DNA from: Planctomycetota bacterium
GTDB lineage: Bacteria > Planctomycetota > GCA-002687715 > DRQF01
Length of the DNA: 64,000 nt
Assembly: GCA_020639295.1 (NCBI GenBank)
Contig: JACKGY010000006.1
Coordinates: forward strand, 406,127-470,126
Direction of reading: 5' to 3'
Both the position numbers and the translations under genes were made by a program. Every line of letters starts with the position of its first letter. The first letter of the stretch is position 1. Positions 26,556 to 34,407 of the stretch are shown here, piece after piece. The notes under the pieces are model-generated. The model ran no database searches. It had not been told where the DNA came from and was given only the letters and a program-made list of their open reading frames with translations.

Positions 26556-27137
26556 TCAGCTCTCCTTCTTCACCAGGCTCTTGGTGGCGAAGGCGGTGAC
26601 CTTGAACTTGCCGGATCCCTCGATCAGTTCCTTGGCGGACTTCTCGGTCAGGATGCCGGCCTTCTTGGCATGAACCTCGACCGTGTGGGCGTCGCCATCG
26701 GTGTAGGCGAAGATGGCCCCGTCGAGCTTTTCAAGCGTCTCACGGACGCTCTTGGCGGTGTCCTGTCAGGCAAGGCCGTCGACGGTGATCGTGGTCACCT
26801 CGACGGCTTTCGCGACCTCGGACTTCTCGAGCGACCGGACGCGGCAGCGGATCTTGCCGAGCAGCTCGTCCATCGCCTCCTTGGTCGGCGTCTTGTCCTT
26901 CTTCATCCGGATGACGGCGCGCGCGGTGGTGTCCACCACGACCGACTGCAGCCCATCCAACTTGTCGAGAGCCTCACGGGCCCTCTTGGCCGTCTTGGCC
27001 GCGCCTCAACCGCCGATGCCGGCGATCTGGGCGATCCAGACCACCTCGTTCGTCTGCTTCGGGGCCGGATCGTCCTGAGCGAGGGTCGTACCGGTGACGA
27101 CCATCAGGGCGACCAGCCCGAGAAGGAAGCGATTCAT
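26556..27137 (-). CDS. Periplasmic tandem HMA-like selenoprotein with two in-frame UGA (Sec44, Sec124)
   Basis: Read straight through two UGA codons (27006-27008 and 26766-26768), one frame of 193 residues runs from an ATG with a strong GAGGAGAA ribosome-binding site to a final TGA. It has a signal peptide (MNRFLLGLVALMVVTGTTLA) and two copies of an HMA/MerP-like domain: copy 1 about 31-108, copy 2 about 112-182. In copy 2 the sequence is GLA-U-QDTAKSVRETLEKLDG, which aligns with GMTCxxC...LxALDG of metallochaperones, Sec replacing the first metal-binding Cys and Thr the second (UxxT). Copy 1 has GIGG-U-GAAKTAKRAREALDK. Both UGAs are followed by hairpins with identical CGUGA loops. Normal translation would stop at residue 43 and leave a pointless fragment. 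Likely role: redox or metal (mercury, copper) binding in the periplasm; the substrate is inference. Confidence 0.88.
26733..26751 (-). promoter_or_regulatory. Bacterial SECIS-like hairpin after Sec124 UGA
   Basis: On the minus strand, AGCGUC-CGUGA-GACGCU forms a perfect 6-bp stem plus an outer G-U pair. The 5-base loop starts 25 nt from the U of UGA, inside the 16-37 nt window known for bacterial SECIS elements, and has G then U at loop positions 2-3, like the GU needed in E. coli fdhF. Confidence 0.8.
26967..26985 (-). promoter_or_regulatory. Bacterial SECIS-like hairpin after Sec44 UGA
   Basis: On the minus strand, GAGGGCC-CGUGA-GGCUCUC forms a 7-bp stem with one G-U pair. The loop starts 31 nt from the U of UGA and is identical to the loop after the second UGA, although the stem bases differ and still pair. 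Confidence 0.8.
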
Positions 27138-27235
27138 GTCGTTCTCCTCGTTCGAGCCGTGAAAATGGCGCACGGTCCAGCGGGGACCGCCGCCGACAGA
27201 CTGAGTTAACACCGCCCTGGGTCGGTCGCTTCCCG

Positions 27236-27259
27236 AAAAAGCCCGGGCTCGAAGCCGGC
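27236..27259 (-). terminator. Probable Rho-independent terminator of the GNAT gene
   Basis: On the minus strand, just past the stop of the GNAT gene, GGCU-UCG-AGCC lies in an imperfect GC-rich stem and is followed by five Ts (27240-27236). Confidence 0.55.
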
Positions 27260-27263
27260 GACC

Positions 27264-27788
27264 TCAACCCTCGAGACGGAGACGATCGAGTTCGAGTTCG
27301 TACCAGTCGACGTCGTGATAGGCGCCGAACTTGAAGCCGACCTCGCGGAAACTGCCCGCGAGCCGGAAGCCCTGGCGGAGGTGCAGGGCCACCGAGGCCG
27401 GATTCGGGCGGGTGATCCCGGCGTAGGCCCGATGGAGATCGGTGGCCAGCAGGGCCCGGAAGAGGGCTCCGTAGAGCCGGCCGCCGAGACCCCGACCCTG
27501 GGCGGACGGCTCGAGGTAGATGGAGACCTCCACCGAGCTGTCGTAGGCGGCCTTGTCCTTGAAGGGTCCGGAGCAGGCGTAACCCAGGACGCCGCGGGCC
27601 GCGTGATCGGCAACGAAGATGCGGTGGGCCCCCTGCTCGGCGAAGCGCGCGAACCAGCGCTCGCGGTCCTCGCGGGAGCGCGGCTCGAGGTCGAAGGTGG
27701 CGACTCCGCTCAGGATGTAGCGATCGTAGAGGGCCCGGATCGCGTCGAGATCCGCCCAGGCCCCGGGCCTGATCCTGATGTCGTCCAT
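27264..27788 (-). CDS. GNAT N-acetyltransferase, phosphinothricin acetyltransferase (PAT)-like
   Basis: A 174-residue acetyltransferase of the PAT subgroup, which acetylate small amines such as phosphinothricin, methionine sulfone or aminoglycans using acetyl-CoA. The opening IRPGAWADLDAIRALYDRYI, the GPFKDKAAYDSSVEVSIYLE core, and the acetyl-CoA loop QGRGLGGRLYGAL are typical, as is the ITRPNPASVALHLRQGF motif and the C-terminal GAYHDVDWYEL. Length matches the family. The actual substrate cannot be predicted. It ends in a terminator, separating it from the selenoprotein gene downstream. Confidence 0.9.
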   Translation of the reverse strand: MDDIRIRPGAWADLDAIRALYDRYILSGVATFDLEPRSREDRERWFARFAEQGAHRIFVADHAARGVLGYACSGPFKDKAAYDSSVEVSIYLEPSAQGRGLGGRLYGALFRALLATDLHRAYAGITRPNPASVALHLRQGFRLAGSFREVGFKFGAYHDVDWYELELDRLRLEG

Positions 27789-27817
27789 CGTCGCCTACCC
27801 GCCCGACCGGCCGCGAT

Positions 27818-28288
27818 TCAGCCCTCGCGGCGGTAGTCGCCTTCCATGAAGGAAGCCCAGTTCTCGCCGTCGAGCGAGACTTCCATGACGAAGGAGTAGC
27901 GCCCCGCCGCGGCTTCCGCGAGTTCGAAGGTGGTGCGGCTCTTCACCGTCGGATTCTCGCCGACCAGCCGGAGCCGGTCGCCCTCGAAGCCGCCGCTGAA
28001 CACGTTGCAGGGAGTTCCCATCGAATCCCACCAGTGCATCCGGTAGAGCCCGGAGCTCGCGTCGTGGCTGAGGACGCCGTGACCCTCGTAGGTGGTGACC
28101 CCGCCCATGCTCTGGCGATAGTCCTGGATCACCGCGAAGCCGCCCAGGGCGGCCCGGTTGTCGATCTCGGCCTCGGCGACGTGACCCTCGGGGGACCAGG
28201 GCGAAGGGTGCATCTGCTCCTTGCCGACCCAGCGGCCGACCAGGACGTCCAGAGCCCGGTGGAATTCGTTCGGACCCGGCATCTCCAT
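27818..28288 (-). CDS. DUF1579 family protein
   Basis: A 156-residue protein. The start at 28288 follows an excellent ribosome-binding site (AAAGGAGG). Sequence features match DUF1579: LVGRWVGKEQMHPSPW near the N-terminus, LGGFAVIQDYRQSMGG, TYEGHGVLSHD, and a final MEVSLDGENWASFMEGDYRR. Members are small beta-barrel (calycin-like) proteins of unknown function, commonly found as solitary genes. No signal peptide. Located 30 bases upstream of the GNAT gene on the same strand and possibly cotranscribed with it. Confidence 0.85.
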   Translation of the reverse strand: MEMPGPNEFHRALDVLVGRWVGKEQMHPSPWSPEGHVAEAEIDNRAALGGFAVIQDYRQSMGGVTTYEGHGVLSHDASSGLYRMHWWDSMGTPCNVFSGGFEGDRLRLVGENPTVKSRTTFELAEAAAGRYSFVMEVSLDGENWASFMEGDYRREG

Positions 28289-28346
28289 GGCGATCCTCCT
28301 TTGGTCCACGATCCTGCCAGGAAGCTCCCCCCGGCGCCAGCACCGG

Positions 28347-30203
28347 TCAACGACCGGTGAGGGCGGCCTCGATGCGCTCGATGACGAAACCGAGGTCGAG
28401 GCCTTCGGTGCGGGCCAGACTCCGGGTCTCGGCCGCGAGCCGCCGCGCGGCCTCGACCTCGCCGGCCGCCACCAGGGCACGCGCCAGGCGCGGTCGCAGG
28501 TGGTGCGCGCGCGGGTCCTCCTCCAGCAGGGCGCGGAAGCGCTGCGCGGCCGGCCGCGGCCGGTCGAGGAGGAGGTCGAAGTCGGCCAGCATCACCCGAT
28601 CCTCGAAGTCGGCGGTCCCGGCGCGGACGCGGGCCTCGAGGAGCGCGACCAGTTCGCTGAACCGGCCCTCCTCCTGGAGCAAGGCGACCCGCGCCCTGGC
28701 GAAGGCCCGGCCGAGTTCGGGTCGCGCGCCGACCAGCTTCCGCTCCGGTTCCAGGGCGTCGCCCGCGAGGCGCAGCTGGGCGAGCGCCGCGCTCTCGACG
28801 TCGTCGGCCTCGCCGGCCAGGAAGAGGGCGAGGGCAAGCTGGGGCGCCGCCTCGTCATCGTTGCCGATCGCCAGCAGGGCCTCGGCGAGAACGAGACGGG
28901 CCTCGGCGAGCAGGGGATCGAGGACCACCGCCCGACGGAGGTCGGCAAGGGATTCGGCGGGCCAGGGTTCGTCCTCGGCGAGACCGGCCGCGGCCGCCCG
29001 GAGGCGCGCCGCGACGACCCGGTCCTCCGCTTCCTCGGCGCCGCCGCGCCAGGCCGCCTCGAAGAAGGCCAGGGCCAGCGGAGCCATCGATACCGAGGCA
29101 TAGGAGCGCGCGATCGAGCGCAGGCTCCGGGCCAGCTCCGGACCCGGCTTCTCGAGCGCCACGACCACCGCCGCCAGGCGCTCGTCGCGCCGCAGGGGAT
29201 GGTCGAGGAGCCGACTCCGCTCCCGGTTCAGGGCCTGACGCCAGCGACGCTCGAAGCCCGGCAGGTCCTTGCCGACGACGCGCGCGATGCCGCCGCTCTC
29301 CCCGGTTGCGAGCCAGTCCAGCAGGCGCGACCAGACCGCGCCCTTCTCGAGCGCGCGGAGCTGACGGATCAGCGCCCAGCTCCAGGAGTACTCCCGGCCC
29401 TGGAAGCGCTCGTAGGGCACGGCGAGGAGATCCTCGAGCCCATAGGCCCGGTCGGCCTCGAGATCGCCGATCACCTCCATCGCCGAGGCCTCGTGGATCA
29501 TCGGCTCGGCGAGTTCGCCCGCCTGGGGTGCCTCCTCGGCGATGGCGGTCGAGAAGTAGACCGCGGTGCCCTCCTCGAACCAGACCGGCATCGCGGCGCG
29601 GCCCAGCGCGCCGGCCAGCAGGTGATTGAAGAGGTGGGTCACCTCGTGCTGCGCCTGTTCCAGGCGCGCGCCGACGCGGCCGGAGCCGCCGTCCCAGAAG
29701 TGGACCTCGCCCAGATCCGGGGCATAGAAGCCGGCGACGCCCTCGCCGAAACCCCGGCCCTTGAGCCTGGAGATCGCCGGCGCCAACCGCTCCTGCGCGG
29801 CCTTGAAGCCGGCGCGCCGACGCCAGGCGCGGACGCGATAGGGAGCGCCGACCAGATCCTTCTTCTTCAGGCGGTAGTGGTCGACGAGCCGGCGGGCGAA
29901 GGCCTCCAGTCCGGTCGCGAGCTGCTGATGCCGTTCGCCGTCGAGGTCGCTCTCGACCAGGAGCAGCGGTCCGGTGCTCAGCCGGAGCTGGCCGGTCGGC
30001 TCGACCTCCGGGTCATCGGTCCGCAGCTCGAGCCGGGTGGCGGGAACGACCAGCTCACCGACGACGGTATCGATTCGCCAGTTGCCCTTCTCCAGCGTCC
30101 TGCCCAGGATCGGCAGGCGCCGACCATCGGCAAGCCGCAGCGTCTCGGCCTGGGCGGCGAGCGAACCGGCGAGAAGAAGGACCAGGAGCGCGAGCCGGCT
30201 CAC
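28347..30203 (-). CDS. Exported gluzincin-like metallopeptidase (DUF1570-like) with helical repeats
   Basis: A 618-residue exported protein. Signal peptide 1-18 (LAGSLAAQ). Residues 80-270 carry a zinc peptidase signature, H186-E-V-T-H190 followed by WFEEG at 208-212, the arrangement of gluzincins and the DUF1570 family common in planctomycetes; AGFYAPDLGEVHFW resembles the beta strand ahead of the helix. Residues 340-618 are TPR-like helix pairs (LLAEARLVLAEALLAIGNDD, LARALVAAGEVEAARRLAAE). It is the last gene of an operon; its ATG overlaps the TGA of the HEAT-VWA gene by 4 bases. Substrates unknown; turnover of envelope proteins is plausible. Confidence 0.82.
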   Translation of the reverse strand: MSRLALLVLLLAGSLAAQAETLRLADGRRLPILGRTLEKGNWRIDTVVGELVVPATRLELRTDDPEVEPTGQLRLSTGPLLLVESDLDGERHQQLATGLEAFARRLVDHYRLKKKDLVGAPYRVRAWRRRAGFKAAQERLAPAISRLKGRGFGEGVAGFYAPDLGEVHFWDGGSGRVGARLEQAQHEVTHLFNHLLAGALGRAAMPVWFEEGTAVYFSTAIAEEAPQAGELAEPMIHEASAMEVIGDLEADRAYGLEDLLAVPYERFQGREYSWSWALIRQLRALEKGAVWSRLLDWLATGESGGIARVVGKDLPGFERRWRQALNRERSRLLDHPLRRDERLAAVVVALEKPGPELARSLRSIARSYASVSMAPLALAFFEAAWRGGAEEAEDRVVAARLRAAAAGLAEDEPWPAESLADLRRAVVLDPLLAEARLVLAEALLAIGNDDEAAPQLALALFLAGEADDVESAALAQLRLAGDALEPERKLVGARPELGRAFARARVALLQEEGRFSELVALLEARVRAGTADFEDRVMLADFDLLLDRPRPAAQRFRALLEEDPRAHHLRPRLARALVAAGEVEAARRLAAETRSLARTEGLDLGFVIERIEAALTGR

Positions 30204-32341
30204 CGGTCGGTTCCGGGACCGAAGCGGCTGCCCGGCGGCGGTGACCGCAGGTCGCCGAAGCCGAGGCCGTAGTCGCCGTCGTTGGCGAGCGCGAGCTGGC
30301 GGAGGAAGCCGCCCAGCTCGTCACGCCCGGCACGACGGCGGAGGTCGTCGCGGCGCGCGCTCTCCTCCGGCGTGAGCGGTTCGGCCAGGGCCTCGTCCGG
30401 GGCGTCATGGGCGAAGACGCGACCGCTGAGCATCTGCACGCAGTGGATCGCGATCCGGTCGTAGCGGTTCATCCTGGCCACGGTGTCGAGGATGCCCTGG
30501 GGCGAGGAGGGCTTGCCCTTGTTGGGCAGGCCGTCCGAGAGGAGGACGATGGAATCGCAGTCCTTGAACTCCCAGGCCGCGCGCAGGGCGTCGATGACGT
30601 TCGTGGCGCCGGTCGGCTTGCTCCGGGCGAGGAAGGCGATCGCCTTCTTGTTGTTGCCGGCGTTGGCGGCCAGAAGGGTCTTCTTGAACACGCGGGCCTC
30701 GTCGTCGTACTCGACCAGACCGAAGTAGCTGGTCGGCCCCGATTCCTCGAGGAAGTTCGAGACCTGCTTCACGGCGCCGTCCCAGAGGCCGTAGTACATG
30801 CTCTCGCTCTTGTCGAGCACGAAGGCCACGCGGTTGCTGGGGACGACCAGGTCGAAGTAGCGGGCATAGCGCGTGTCGTCGCGCGTGCCCTCGCGCATGC
30901 GCCGCGCCGTCACCTCGTCCGGCAGCTGCCAGTCGGGGCCCTTCTCGGCCATCCAGTCCTTCCAGCGCTTCGCCGAGCTGCCGAGCGCGACGCCGGTGAG
31001 ACCGGCGAGCCCCCCGGCGGCCCGGGCGCGGACGCGCAGGTGCTCGTCGTCGAGCATGGCGATCAGCGCGTCGACGGCCTCGAGCGAGCGGTAGGCGGCG
31101 AGGGCCTCGGCGGTGGCCAGACGGACCTGCCAGACCTTGTCGTTGCCGAGCCTGGCGATCCGCTTGTCGAAGCCCTGGGGATGCTGGAAGGCGAGCGCGC
31201 GCAGGGCCATCGATCGGAGCTTCCAGTCGCGACTGCCGCGCGCGAGCTCCGCGAGCAGCTCGTCGAGGCCGGGACCGATCAGACCGAAGTCGTAGATCAG
31301 GTCGACCAGGACCAGGCGTTCGTCCCCCGAGGCCCGCTTGAGCAGCGCCGCGCGCTTGTCCCAGGGCGCCTTGCCCTCCGCGCCCGGATCGATCCAGTCG
31401 GCGAGCAGACGACCACCCTCGTCGTCCTTCAGGCCGAGGACCGGAGTCGTCGGCTCGCCGCGCGCGCGGGCGAGGAGGCCGGGGATCGCGGCCATCGCCC
31501 GACCGAGCGTGGCGAGGCTGGTGGCCTGTTCGGGTCGGACGATCTTCAGATCCTGGGCGAGCAACCCGTGCCAGAAGCGGCGGAAGGCCTGGCGCTCGGA
31601 GGCCGAGTCCGGCCAGGTCGAGCGCGTCGCCTGACCCTCGGTGGCGTAGACGACGACGTCGGCGAGCCGCTTGACCTCGGCCGCGTCGCGGCCGACGAGG
31701 CCGGGCGCCACGCCGAGTTCACGAGCCCGCTTGCGCGCGTCCTCGATCGAACCGAAGGCGGCGGCGCAGCGGACGAAGTAGAGGTCGAGCACGCGCGCCG
31801 CGAGTCCCTCCTCGCATTCACCCCGCCAGCGGAGCGCCCAGGCGAGGATCGCCGGGTCCACCTCGTCGAACTCCGGCGTCGCGAGATCGAGCGGGCCGGT
31901 GCCGGAGATGATGATGCCGTTGGCCGGGCCCTCGAGACGCGGTTCGAGGGCTTCGATCAGATGGACCAGCCCCCAACAGGCCGCGTCCTCCTTCAGCACC
32001 CGGTCGCAGAGATCGCGCAGGGCCTGACCGGCCAGCTCGCAATCGGGTCCGGCGAGCGCCTGGTAGACCGGGCCGCAGTCGAGCCGGGCACCCGCGCCAC
32101 CGGGACCATGCTGCGCGAGCAGCTCCTCCAGGCCCTTCCGGAACCGGTCCCGCTTCTCGTCGTGAGCACGCCGATATTCCGGGGGCACGACCCCGATGAT
32201 CACCTCCTGGCTGTCGCCGTAGATCGTCTGGCGGAGGGCCTGGACCTTGGCATCCAGGGGCCCGGGCTTCGGCGCGACCTGGCCGGGGGCGAGAGCGGCG
32301 AGGAGCCCGAGGATCAGGACGAGGCGCAATCCGGTAGTCAT
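30200..32341 (-). CDS. Exported HEAT-repeat and von Willebrand factor A domain protein
   Basis: A 713-residue protein. The ATG at 32341 gives a signal peptide (LRLVLILGLLAALAPGQ) and overlaps the TGA of the preceding gene (ATGA). Residues 40-330 are mostly helical; 350-470 contain HEAT repeats (LRSMALRALAFQHPQGFDKR, EAVDALIAMLDDEHLRVRAR). A VWA domain spans about 500-660 with an intact MIDAS: D510-K-S-E-S (AFVLDKSESMYYG), then Thr in KPTGATNVIDAL and Asp in SIVLLSDGLPNKG. VWA domains bind ligands through a divalent metal. Middle gene of a three-gene exported operon with another HEAT protein and a metallopeptidase. Confidence 0.86.
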   Translation of the reverse strand: MTTGLRLVLILGLLAALAPGQVAPKPGPLDAKVQALRQTIYGDSQEVIIGVVPPEYRRAHDEKRDRFRKGLEELLAQHGPGGAGARLDCGPVYQALAGPDCELAGQALRDLCDRVLKEDAACWGLVHLIEALEPRLEGPANGIIISGTGPLDLATPEFDEVDPAILAWALRWRGECEEGLAARVLDLYFVRCAAAFGSIEDARKRARELGVAPGLVGRDAAEVKRLADVVVYATEGQATRSTWPDSASERQAFRRFWHGLLAQDLKIVRPEQATSLATLGRAMAAIPGLLARARGEPTTPVLGLKDDEGGRLLADWIDPGAEGKAPWDKRAALLKRASGDERLVLVDLIYDFGLIGPGLDELLAELARGSRDWKLRSMALRALAFQHPQGFDKRIARLGNDKVWQVRLATAEALAAYRSLEAVDALIAMLDDEHLRVRARAAGGLAGLTGVALGSSAKRWKDWMAEKGPDWQLPDEVTARRMREGTRDDTRYARYFDLVVPSNRVAFVLDKSESMYYGLWDGAVKQVSNFLEESGPTSYFGLVEYDDEARVFKKTLLAANAGNNKKAIAFLARSKPTGATNVIDALRAAWEFKDCDSIVLLSDGLPNKGKPSSPQGILDTVARMNRYDRIAIHCVQMLSGRVFAHDAPDEALAEPLTPEESARRDDLRRRAGRDELGGFLRQLALANDGDYGLGFGDLRSPPPGSRFGPGTDR

Positions 32342-33513
32342 CGTGCGACCGACTCCCGGCCTTCGAGGAGCGCGTCGCCGTTGGCACGCCACCATTCGGC
32401 CCAGCTCCTGGCGTCACCCCCGTGATCGGCGCCGGTGAGGCGATTGAGGGCGGCGACGTAGGTCCGGCGCTCGATGCCGACGGAGACCGCGGCGACGTCG
32501 AGCACGACGCCCTCGCCGACGACGTCGACGATGGGATCGGCGATGACGGCCGCCTGGGCGATCTCGACGTCGAAGTCCTTGAGGTAGGCCTGCTGCCGAC
32601 CGAAGTGGACGTTGTTGCGCGGCGCGCCGCCCGAGCCGGCCGCGGCGAGGGCGTTGATCAGGGCCGGCACGGCGCGCCGATCTCCCAGCATCGCGAGTGA
32701 CTCCGCGGCGCGACTGCGCACCGCGGCATGTTCGGACCGGAGCAGCGCCTTGATGAAGGGGCCGGCGGTGCTGCCGTCGTCGTGGCGGATGAGGCTCCGG
32801 TTGGCCTCGTGGCGAACCTGGGGCGAGGGGTCGCCCAGGGCCCGGCGATAGAGGGGCTTGACCCGCCGGGTCTCGGCGCTGCGGCCCAGCGCCTGGACGG
32901 CGACGTAGCGCTGGGGCTCGCTGCCGCGCTCGACCATGTCGATCGCCTCGCTGATCTGGGCCTCCATCGGCAGGCCGGCGAGCTGGCGACTGATCAGCGC
33001 GGCGCCGAGGAAGCTCTGCTTGCGGGCGGCCAGGTAGAGGAGTTCGGCCTCGTCCCGGGCCCAGCGCGGCTTGTCGATCGGCTGGCTGTTGGGGCCCGCC
33101 AGGCGATAGACGGGAGCCAGACGATCGATCATCGCGGCGGCGAAGGCGTTGCCGGGGTCGAGCCTGAGGACCGCGTCGAGTTCGGCGGCGAGGCCGGAGG
33201 TGAAGCCGTGCGCCAGGCACCAGCGCGCCAGGCGGACCCGGTCGGCGACCTCGTCCTTCCTCGTCTCCTGGAGTTCGCGCCGATAGGCCTCGCGCAGCGG
33301 CGCCGCCGGTCGCCGGTGGACGACCGCGACCAGCGGGATCTCGCGGCGGCCGAGGAAGGTCTCGAAGCTGATTCCCTCGCGGTTCTCGCGCAGCACCAGC
33401 CCTTCCACGGTCTCGCCGGACCAGAGGGTGAGGAGGACGCGCTGCTCGTCCTGGGCCGGTGACGGTCCCTGAAGGAGGAACGAGGCGAGCACGAGCAGGC
33501 TGATCCGGACCAT
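32338..33513 (-). CDS. Exported HEAT-repeat protein
   Basis: A 391-residue protein with signal peptide (LLVLASFLLQGPSPAQ), a small beta-rich N-terminal module (VLLTLWSGETVEGLVLRENR) resembling those on neighbouring planctomycete exported proteins, and HEAT repeats at 190-310 (RYVAVQALGRSAETRRVKPL, PQVRHEANRSLIRHDDGS, AVRSRAAESLAMLGDRRAVP). The C-terminus has AALNRLTGADHGGDARSWAE, a motif also present in the HEAT-VWA protein (GLTGVALGSSAKRWKDWM), pointing to a shared paralogous origin. First gene of the operon; the promoter probably includes CATAAT (33548-33553, minus) about 35 bases upstream. Confidence 0.82.
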   Translation of the reverse strand: MVRISLLVLASFLLQGPSPAQDEQRVLLTLWSGETVEGLVLRENREGISFETFLGRREIPLVAVVHRRPAAPLREAYRRELQETRKDEVADRVRLARWCLAHGFTSGLAAELDAVLRLDPGNAFAAAMIDRLAPVYRLAGPNSQPIDKPRWARDEAELLYLAARKQSFLGAALISRQLAGLPMEAQISEAIDMVERGSEPQRYVAVQALGRSAETRRVKPLYRRALGDPSPQVRHEANRSLIRHDDGSTAGPFIKALLRSEHAAVRSRAAESLAMLGDRRAVPALINALAAAGSGGAPRNNVHFGRQQAYLKDFDVEIAQAAVIADPIVDVVGEGVVLDVAAVSVGIERRTYVAALNRLTGADHGGDARSWAEWWRANGDALLEGRESVAR

Positions 33514-33642
33514 GGCTGTCTCCGCTCGGGGTTCCGCTCCGGCGCCGATTATGCGACAAGGCGAAAGCAGCATGCAAAGGCAAAGCGCAGGGCAAGAATG
33601 CGGACGGGGACCGGGCGGAGCAGCCGCCTCGCGGAGGTCGTG

Positions 33643-34407
33643 ATGAGCGCGAACCATCTCGATCGGATCGCGATCGTGCTGGTGGAGCCGCGCGGCCCCC
33701 TCAACGTGGGCGCGGCGGCCCGGGCCATGAAGAACATGGGCCTCGGCGAGCTGGTCATCGTGGGCGAACTCGACCCGCTCGGCGAGGAGGTGCGACGGAT
33801 GGCCGCGCACTCCGAGGAGATCCTGGAGCGCGCCCGCCGCCTGCCGACGCTCGAGGAAGCCCTCCGGGATCGCGGCCTGGTGGTGGGCACGACCGCCCGC
33901 GGCCGGCATCGCCAGCCGACCCTCAGCCCACGGGAGGCCGCGCCGGCGATCCTGGCCGCCGCGGCCAGGAGTCGGGTCGCGGTCGTCTTCGGCCGCGAGG
34001 ACCACGGTCTCAGCGCCGACGAGCTCGCGCTCTGCCATCTGGTCCTGTCGGCCCCCACCTCCGCCGAACGCACGAGCCTCAACCTGGCCCAGGCGGTCCT
34101 GCTGGTCGCCTACGAGCTGTTCCAGGCCTCGGACGCGCCGGCGGTCACCGCCTCCAGCGAGGCCGGCGACCTGCTCGAGGGCGCCCAGCTGGCCCGGCTC
34201 GAGACCGAGATGATCGGGGCCTGCGTCGACACCGGCTACCTGCACGCCGGCAACCGCCTGATGATCGAGGAGAGCATGCGGCGCCTCCTGCGGCTCGGGC
34301 CGATCCAGACCCGCGACGCCCGGCACCTCTTCGGCCTGATCCGGCGCATGGGCAAGATCCTCGCCGGCGAGGTCGAGCCCGGGGCGCCGACGGAGAACGA
34401 ACCATGA
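33643..34407 (+). CDS. trmJ: SpoU-family RNA 2'-O-methyltransferase, TrmJ-like
   Basis: A 254-residue SPOUT methyltransferase. All three knot motifs are present: NVGAAARAMKNMGLGELVIV, VAVVFGREDHGLSADELALC and SLNLAQAVLLVAYEL. TrmJ methylates the ribose of nucleotide 32 in tRNA anticodon loops; length and C-terminal helix (MIEESMRRLLRLGPIQTRDA) fit TrmJ better than TrmH or TrmL, but the exact target is inferred. The ATG at 33643 has GGAGG five bases upstream; an in-frame ATG at 33598 is less likely. It opens a plus-strand operon whose next two genes overlap by 4 bases each. Confidence 0.82.
   Translation: MSANHLDRIAIVLVEPRGPLNVGAAARAMKNMGLGELVIVGELDPLGEEVRRMAAHSEEILERARRLPTLEEALRDRGLVVGTTARGRHRQPTLSPREAAPAILAAAARSRVAVVFGREDHGLSADELALCHLVLSAPTSAERTSLNLAQAVLLVAYELFQASDAPAVTASSEAGDLLEGAQLARLETEMIGACVDTGYLHAGNRLMIEESMRRLLRLGPIQTRDARHLFGLIRRMGKILAGEVEPGAPTENEP

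Noticed and set aside
26766..27008. Three separate small genes in the 26.5-27.1 kb region, ending at each UGA
   Set aside because: The pieces share one frame and complete two HMA-like domains only when joined; no start codons with ribosome-binding sites follow the UGAs, and SECIS hairpins are present.
32342..34326. Extended start for the HEAT gene at 34326
   Set aside because: The extension overlaps the TrmJ-like gene antisense; ATG 33513 with signal peptide is a better start.
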